DNA of 64,000 nucleotides, taken from Cunninghamella blakesleeana. Lineage: Eukaryota; Mucoromycota; Mucoromycetes; Mucorales; Cunninghamellaceae. Positions 57,297 to 64,000 of the stretch are shown here, piece by piece. The notes under the pieces were generated by a model. The model was not told the origin of the DNA, did no database searches, and worked only from the letters and a program-made list of their open reading frames with translations. Numbering within the stretch: position 1 is the first letter of the stretch; each line of letters starts with the position of its first letter. The translations under genes and the position numbers were made by a program. The stretch covers positions 7,190,001 to 7,254,000 of the forward strand of contig JAFCIZ010000001.1 of NCBI GenBank assembly GCA_017871115.1, written 5' to 3'.

Positions 57297-59822
57297 ATGA
57301 CTAAAGATTCTACCACGGTACTTATTAAAAAAGAGCCTGATGCTCTCCAACAAGAACAAGACGATCTTATATTTTCATATTTAAATGCTGATTATATGTC
57401 AACCGATGTATCTCCTATAGATGATCCACCTTCACCACCCTATTCAACTTCTTCAGGATCAACTGACACGGCTCACTTAAATAATACTGACATGGATATG
57501 TTGACTGATTCATCTCCACCTACTACAACAGCCACTACTTTTTGTGTTGAAGATCCTTTTTTCCTTCAGTTACAAACAGCTTTATCAGAACAAGGTATAC
57601 CATGGCCAACCACTGCTACTACTACCTTTGCCACTTCTGCCGCCACCACTATACCTTTTCCAGGAGTACAAGATCCCTCTTGTTTAATGAATATACACCC
57701 CTTAATGCTTCCTACATCAACCACCGCTAATACCACCGTTACTGCCAATCAAAATACAATATTATCTCAACCTTTACCTCCTTCTTATTTACCTATTGAT
57801 AATCATCATAATAATACACGTTCTTATTCTTTTTCTTCTTCCTCTTCTTCCTCTTCTTCTGATAATGAGCAATCCAAGAAAAAGCGTACTGGCAGAAAGA
57901 AAAGAGAAGTGTCTATTGCTCCTGCTCCATTAAAATCACTAGCACCTATTTTACCTGCCGCTTCTATGACCACCACTACCAATACTGCTTCCTCATTAGA
58001 AAAAGAAAATCATCATCACGTGGGTAAAGTTAACGCATCATCTGTCAATTCATCATTGGACAAAATACCCTCTTCTACTTCCCCAGCATCTTCATCATCA
58101 TCATCATCTAATAATAATAATAATAATACAATTAATAATAATAATAGTAATAATAATATGAATCATACCAATAATAATAATAATAATAATAATAATAATT
58201 CAAGTCAACCTATTGTCGTGGAAAAAACAGCTGCAGAAATTGCTTATGCTAAAAGACAAGAGAGATTAATTAAAAATCGTGCAGCCGCTTTATTATCTAG
58301 AAAAAGAAAACGTGAACATTTAACTACTTTAGAAGAAGAACGACAAAAATTATTAAATGAAAATACTGAATTAAAATCAAAAGTTGATATATTAGAAGAT
58401 AAAATCTCTACTTTAGAAAAAGAAAATTTAGAATTAAAAAATAAATTATCTTCTTCCTCCACTGCTACTACTTCTACTACCTCATTATCATCACCTATCT
58501 CTTTTCTTTCTTCTCAAAAGTTCAGCCATCATCATCATTTAGCTACACCTAAACATGCAAAAACTACTGGGATGGTATTTATGGTAAGTCAATTTAAATA
58601 TAAATATTAAAAATATAAATAAATAAAAGTATGTACTCATGGAATTATATAAGCATATTAATTAATCTTTTTTTCTATTCTTTCTTTTATTTCTTTTTTT
58701 CTTAAAAAGATTATATTATTTTCTTTTGCTCTTTTTACTTTGCCGTCTTCCCATACATCTGATCAACTTACTGTTGGTGGTAGTCCAAAACCTAATATTC
58801 CGTTAATTGGTCCTAGCACATCAAGGTAATAAATAGGAATAATAAATAATAATAATTTATAATTATCATCAAAAAAAAAAAAAAATGAAAAAGAGGGAAA
58901 AAAAAATGATAAAAAAAGAAATAATAACCAAAAATAGAATTGGGAAATATTTTAAAAAAAAAAAAACCAACCAACCAAACTGACTTGCCATTTAACTCGA
59001 CATTTTTTTTCCTTTCCTTTTTTTTTCTTTCTTTTTATTAGAATCCCAGATATCAAATTAGAATCAATAGAAAATAATTCAGATGAAACCACTATAACAG
59101 CAACTGAATCAAAGACGGAAGAAGAAAATACCATCACTACTACTACCACCGCCACAAACCCTATTTCCACTACAGACTTAATATTAATCAATCGTGTACA
59201 ACCAAAGGATTTACATAGTTGGGTAAAGAATAAACTCATTCAAAACCAAAACAATGGAACAACAGAATTGATTCAATGGAATAGGAATGAAGAAAGAGAA
59301 CAAACCAAAGAAATCTCTGAAACAACTTCCAATCATTTATACCTTTATGCTAAAGAATTTTCTCAATTGGGGTTATCATCATCAAACAATAATAATATTA
59401 AGCAAGATTCATCAACAATAGGATCCACTTTATCAATTATATGTCCTTTAAATACCACTTCTCATTGTGAAACCAATTCAGCTTCTGTTGATGCGTATTT
59501 ACAAATTGATGTATTGGTCGTTGGATCACGTGTGTTACAAGGGGAATTAAAACATCAGTTTAATAATGAAGATGAAGATATGGCGTTTAATGATCAAGCT
59601 TTATTAAATAATATTAAAGATGAAATGATTGAATCTATTTTATTTAAATCATCTTCACCGTCACCTTCATCATCATCATCATCATCTTATATGATTAATG
59701 ACTATTCATCTTTAAGTCCTATAAATGATCATACCAAAAAAACCATATTAAATAGACGGAAAATAAGAAGAAAGTTATTGGACGAAAAAAGAAAACGATT
59801 CTCTCGTGTCGTATTGGAATAA
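57297..59822 (+). CDS. ATF6-like membrane-anchored bZIP transcription factor
   Basis: Three exons (57297-58583, 58710-58825, 59042-59822) join into 727 residues. The N-terminal 315 residues are Ser/Thr/Asn-rich, like an activation domain, with KKKRTGRKKRE as a possible nuclear signal. The bZIP is at about 318-385: KRQERLIKNRAAALLSRKRK then leucine heptads LEEERQKLLNENTELKSKV. Intron 1 splits a hydrophobic segment GMVFMIILFSFALFTL (about 425-442), preceded by His/Lys residues, which reads as a type II membrane anchor. The following 285 residues would be luminal and contain YLQIDVLVVGSRVLQGEL, similar to the QIDxxVxxxRxL stretch I know from the animal ATF6 luminal domain. This order matches ATF6 and not Hac1, which has no membrane part. 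The function as an ER-stress sensor is inferred. Confidence 0.8.
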
Positions 59823-60453
59823 TTTCTATTTATTTATTAAAAAAAAAGCTTTTTATTTTTAAATTAGTTTATCATGTATATGTTCATTATTTATCATTTC
59901 TATATTCTATTCATTCTATGCTATATTTTGAAAAAAAATAATAATAATAATAATACTTTAATTCTTTATATATATATAATAAAAAACATAATGTAATAAA
60001 AAATACTGGTTATTTTCTTTTTAATTACTATGGTTTCATTTTTTTTTTTCAAATAATTTGGTTACTAAAAAAACCATGAAGATGGCTTTTTTATTTATAA
60101 ACTAGTGAATTTTCTATTTTTCTTTATACTATTGTTTATTATTTCTATACATGTGATTGTTACATGAAAAAGAGTTAATAGATTTATTTTTCACTCTTAA
60201 TATCAATTAGTTTATAAAATAAGATGAATTAAAATTTGTGTCTAGGGTATATATATTTATTATTAATATTATTATTATTTCGTTTCTTCTTAGCTGCTTT
60301 AATTAAAAAAAAATAAAGTAAAAAATAACCTATCATTTGTTTTTTTCAAGGGGGATACTTTCTTTTAAAGCGTATGCTAATTATGATCACCCGATAAAAC
60401 CAAAAAAAAAAAAAATTAAACCCTCCATTTAATATTATAAGTTTCATCAAGAG

Positions 60454-60489
<36 letters not shown>

Positions 60490-60608
60490 AGTTTTGCATG
60501 ATTAATACTATATTAATATAAGTTTCAAATTTAGATATAAATATAAGCATTTCTTTTTATTTTCTTTTTTTCTTCTTTCTTTAATAAATTTTATTATAAT
60601 TATTCATT
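59823..60608. other. Intergenic region after the ATF6-like gene
   Basis: 3' UTR-type sequence, (TA)n at 60457-60483 and a pyrimidine tract before the next start. No gene is seen. Confidence 0.5.
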
Positions 60609-61002
60609 ATGAAACATAATACTCAACAAGAAATTGGTAAAATGAAAATGGTGATAATATTTTCCAACATAGAGTAACCATAATAACATTGATTTTTTTA
60701 ATTTTTTTATTTGATGTATTATTTTTATACTAGCCCATTTACATGAACAATTAGTTCATATCGCTCAGCAATGTTCGAGAACAGCCAATGCTCAATATTC
60801 GGCTGATGATATTCGAAAACTTCAAAACAAGTTACATCATATTGATGAAAAGTATTTAGACTGTGTTTTGCATAACCCTGCTGAACAACAAAGTAGTGGT
60901 GAATTGGAAGACCCTTATGAAGTCCCTGGTGAAGCTCAATTAGCAAATGAAATTTCCATTGTTCATGATGCTATTACAGCTATGTTACGAAATATTGAAT
61001 GA
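60609..61002 (+). CDS. Small helical protein of unknown function
   Basis: Two exons (60609-60636, 60734-61002) join through a Gly-to-Ala codon (G|CC) into 98 residues. The intron has GTAAAA and a TAG acceptor. It starts MKHNTQQEIAHLHEQL and is mostly predicted helix with heptad-like Leu and Ile (HLHEQLVHIAQQC, IRKLQNKLHHIDEKYLDCVL), an acidic linker (ELEDPYEVPGEAQ) and a final helix ISIVHDAITAMLRNIE. The exon is clearly less AT-rich than its flanks, which supports coding. I do not recognise the family; size and helices would suit a small subunit of a larger complex. The flanking genes give no hint. Confidence 0.7.
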
Positions 61003-61238
61003 AACCAATAACTTTATATGATTTCATTATTACTGTTTATATTGTATATATTTGGATTGTTTTATTATTTTAAAAAAAAAAACCTAAAAAAAAATCTACC
61101 TCTTTATAAGTTGATTGATAGCTATCAATTTTTTTTTTACTTTTTAAATAAAATAATGAAATCGAAATTATATTTTTTTATTTTAAAAAATGATTATAAT
61201 TGACTTTTTATTATTATTATTATTTTATTTTATTATAA

Positions 61239-61287
<49 letters not shown>

Positions 61288-61307
61288 GTATACACATATT
61301 TTATTTT
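61003..61307. other. Convergent 3' intergenic region
   Basis: Between the small protein and seryl-tRNA synthetase. AT-rich with (TA)n at 61243-61281. The open frame at 61018-61203 is Phe/Lys/Leu chance coding. Confidence 0.5.
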
Positions 61308-62839
61308 TTATTTTTTAGCAGTTTTAGCAGGTGCAGGTTTAGCGGGTGCAGGTTTAACATAAGGAATGAAGGTTTGACCATCCATGTAAGGGACTAAAGG
61401 AGGAGGAATTTCTAAACCATCTTCACGTTGCCAGGTTTCTAATAAACCGCAAAGAGCACGTTCAGTAGCACATAAAGTAGAATTTAAACAATGAACATAT
61501 TTCTTTTCACGGTCAGACATCTTTTTTACACCACAACGGATTTCCAAGTTACGAGATTGATAATCAGTACAATTAGAACAAGAAACCAATTCTTTATATT
61601 CACCTTGATAAGGGAACCAAGCTTCCAAATCATATTTTTTAGCAGCAGCAGCATTCAAAGCACCAGAGACAATAGAGACTACGCGATAAGAGAGACCTAA
61701 AGATTGGAAGAATTCTTCAGAGACTTTAATCATTTCATGGAACATGTCCCAAGATTGTTCAGGATCTGTTAAGACAAATTGTTCAATTTTTTCAAATTGA
61801 TGGACACGGAAAATACCCCAAGTATCTTTACCATGAGCTCCAGCTTCTTTACGGAAACAGGTAGAATAACCAGCATATTTTAAAGGTAATTGTTCTTTAG
61901 GTTGTTCAAACCATTCATTAGCATGGAAAGCAGAAATAGGTTGTTCAGAGGTGGCAATCAAATATTTATCATCACCATCTCCAGTGACTTTATAGAGTTC
62001 TTCATCAAATTGTGATAATTGAGCAGTCTTGGCCATCATTTCTTTACGCATGAAAAATGGTGTCATCAATTTTTTATAACCACGTTTACCAAGAAAAGAC
62101 AACCCATAATTAATTAACGCTAAATTTAAATCTACACCTACGTTAGTTAAGAAGAATCCACGATGTCCTGCAATATTGGCCCCACGTTCTTGATCATATC
62201 CATCCAATCGTGTCAAGACTTCATGGTGAGAAAGAATATCTGTACGTTTTACTGGTTCCACGTCGTTATGGTTGTAAGTTTTAATGATTTCATTATTATC
62301 CTAACAAATAAATAAAAGGAGGAGAAATAAATAATTGTACGTTAATGTTTATACCTTTTTTATTTTATTATTATTTCCTTATATATACATATGTAATATA
62401 CACGTATGTATATGTATGTATATATATATCTTTTTCTTTTTCTCTTTTTTTCAATAATAATTGTATAACTTACTTCGCTTAAAGATGTAGGTACGGAATC
62501 GTGTACAATATTACCAAGAGTAGATAATTTAGATTTCCAGTTATTTTCTTCTTCTTTAGCTTGAGCAATTAAAGTATCTTTTTCTTTTTGAAGTTGAGCT
62601 TTTTTTTCTACTAATTCAGAAGCATCTTCTTTGGCCTTAAACTTCTTTCCAATATCCTTTTGAATAGCATTGATTTCTTTATTTTTTTGATCACTGTTAT
62701 ACTGTGTTACGACCCAAGCTTTATAAATAGTAATGACTTCATCTACAAGTTCGACTGATTCTCCACGTCGACGTTGAGATTCTTTGACAAGTTCAGGATT
62801 ACCACCACGGTCTTCTAATAATAAATTAATATCAAGCAT
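61308..62839 (-). CDS. SES1: Seryl-tRNA synthetase, cytosolic
   Basis: Charges tRNA-Ser with serine. Two exons on the minus strand (62474-62839, 61308-62300) join into 452 residues. The start [25 protein letters not shown] is the normal N-terminus. The long antiparallel coiled coil follows (about 30-105, [16 protein letters not shown]...[17 protein letters not shown]). The class II core shows [21 protein letters not shown], motif 2 ([21 protein letters not shown]) and motif 3 ([18 protein letters not shown]). The tail [14 protein letters not shown] is the lysine-rich extension of fungal cytosolic enzymes. The gene is GC-richer than its surroundings. No mitochondrial presequence is visible. 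Confidence 0.96.
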
Positions 62840-62910
62840 GTTTTTTTTTACGTGTTTATAATTTTTATATATATATATATAAAAGGGAGGAGAAAGAAAA
62901 GAGAGTTTTG

Positions 62911-62950
<40 letters not shown>

Positions 62951-63403
62951 TATATAGCTATTTTTTAAAAAGCCTCCACTCAAGAAAAAAAAAAATAAGC
63001 GGGCTGCGGCGTTTGAATCAAAGTGAGTCAATATAGGTTTATGGTTTTTTTGGGAATGTACAAATTTTGTGGTTTTTTTGAAGCTTATTTTATTCTTTCT
63101 ATATTTTGATTAGTTATTATTTTAACTGTTTAAAGTACTAGTTAAGTTAGAGAAAACCTATTAAAGGCTATAGATTTTCTTATACAGATTCCAAAAAAAT
63201 CTCATAGGATATGCATAATAAAATCCTTCTTTTTTGAATGCCATTTTTATTAAAAACTGTTTTTTGAAAAAAAAAAAAAAAAAAAAAAACCAAATGGATG
63301 CATTAATAATAATAATAATAGTAACATTACATTTTTCATATATATATATATATATAAACAAAACAAAAATAATCTATATTAAAAAAATAATAATCATAAT
63401 AAT
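62840..63403. other. Intergenic region, SerRS promoter and OXA1 3' end
   Basis: A long A run (about 62910-62947) and a second one at 63268-63288 flank a GC-richer patch, AAGCGGGCTGCGGCG, at 62996-63010, which may be a promoter element of SerRS. No gene. Confidence 0.5.
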
Positions 63404-64000
63404 CTAGAAGCGGCGTTTAGAAGCTCTTCTAGCCATAGCGGCTGCTTGTTGTCTTTCACGAAGTACTCTATCTTTTTCTTTCTTTTCATATAATTTTTGT
63501 TGATCTTTAAAATTTTCCATAAATCCTTTAGAATCCTTTTGTAATTCTTTTGCTGGTTTAACAAGTGGAGGAATATTTAATGATTTTCTAATGCTTGGAT
63601 TTTTTAATGCCATGACTTGGGCAAGAGAATAAATATTTGATGTAATCCAGTAGACAAATACACCCTATTATAATGCGAATATATAAATATATATTGAATG
63701 AATCAACTGTTCTATCATCATCACCATTATCATTCTCTTTTTAATAATAATATATAAGGTAGTTATTTCTTCTACTTACACTAGGCATCCAAGCAGTAAA
63801 AGGGACCATTAAGACGGTAACACCACGCATAAAATTTTTCATACCTTTTGTTTGGGGGGTAGCAGCACCAGCTTCAGTTCCAGCTTCCAAAACAGCCAAC
63901 ATACCAAGAGCACTGATAGCAGGTAAAACATAATAAGGATCTTTGGCACTTAAATCAGTAAACCAACCCATACCACCATCAGTTAATCCAGGAACAGGTA
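63404..64000 (-). CDS. OXA1: OXA1-type mitochondrial membrane protein insertase, 3' part
   Basis: Inserts mitochondrially made proteins into the inner membrane. Only the C-terminal part is in the window; the 5' end lies beyond 64000. Two exons are seen (63780 to the edge, and 63404-63664), joined in frame. Visible segments include PVPGLTDGGMGWFTDLSAKDPYYVLPAIS, MLAVLEAG and a transmembrane stretch VTVLMVPFTAWMPSGVFVYW, then ITSNIYSLAQ, the usual last membrane segment. The tail has a coiled, basic matrix-facing region (QQKLYEKKEKDRVLRERQQ, RRASKRRF) that in Oxa1 contacts mitoribosomes. Confidence 0.9.

Noticed and set aside
1..64000. CRISPR arrays, bacterial operons or bacterial promoters
   Set aside because: The sequence is eukaryotic with spliceosomal introns; the direct repeats seen are LTRs, microsatellites and a gene duplication.

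Overview
The window is nuclear DNA from a fungus with an AT-rich genome. Protein genes carry short GT-AG introns that are richer in A+T than their exons. Long Asn, Gln and Ser runs are encoded, and poly(A/T) and (TA)n tracts are common between genes. The gene set is fungal: class I hydrophobins, a Zn2Cys6 regulator, an APSES-like regulator, SCT1/GPT2-type acyltransferase, Yos9 and a DUF1749 hydrolase. It also holds genes better known from animals (muskelin, an ATF6-like membrane bZIP, a 4E-T-like protein), which many yeasts lack. Base composition and this mixture would suit an early-diverging fungus such as Mucoromycota or a relative, but the hydrophobins have the cysteine spacing typical of basidiomycetes. 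I leave the phylum open.

Layout. 1-8 kb: four intronless hydrophobin genes on the + strand, three of them nearly identical, within a tandem segmental duplication of about 2.5-2.7 kb per unit. 8.4-18.4 kb: DUF1749 hydrolase, kynureninase, a divergent Zn2Cys6 factor (- strand), then muskelin (12 exons). 18.7-19.7 kb: eEF1B exchange factor (-). 20.3-29.6 kb: a transposon-rich zone around one tRNA-Thr(AGU) gene. It holds a remnant of a Ty3/gypsy-like element, a structurally complete Ty3/gypsy element (21102-26770) whose 3' end lies 11 bp from the tRNA, and downstream a set of degenerate LTR-like repeats (TGTTGTG...CAACA) with a 14-bp minisatellite. 30.6-38 kb: an LRR protein and the histone chaperone HIRA (both -). 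38.9-40.8 kb: Yos9/OS-9 (+). 41-50.4 kb: glycerol-3-phosphate acyltransferase, TAF4 and an APSES-like regulator (all -). 51.9-55.3 kb: 4E-T-like protein (+). 55.6-56.6 kb: EFM4-like methyltransferase (-). 57.3-61 kb: ATF6-like bZIP and a 98-residue protein of unknown function (+). 61.3-64 kb: seryl-tRNA synthetase and the 3' part of OXA1 (-), cut by the window edge.

The genes are mostly unlinked housekeeping functions. Translation recurs (eEF1B, an eEF1A methyltransferase, SerRS, a 4E-T-like protein, tRNA-Thr), and so does ER proteostasis (Yos9 and ATF6-like). The most notable items are the ATF6-like gene, with a transmembrane segment and a luminal motif resembling ATF6; the young Ty3-like element beside a tRNA gene, whose polyprotein ORF ends inside its own 3' LTR; and a 3'-UTR stem-loop found at all four hydrophobin genes with changes on both sides of the stem. 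Splice sites were assigned by eye from frame continuity and GT/AG consensus, so small exon-boundary errors are possible.
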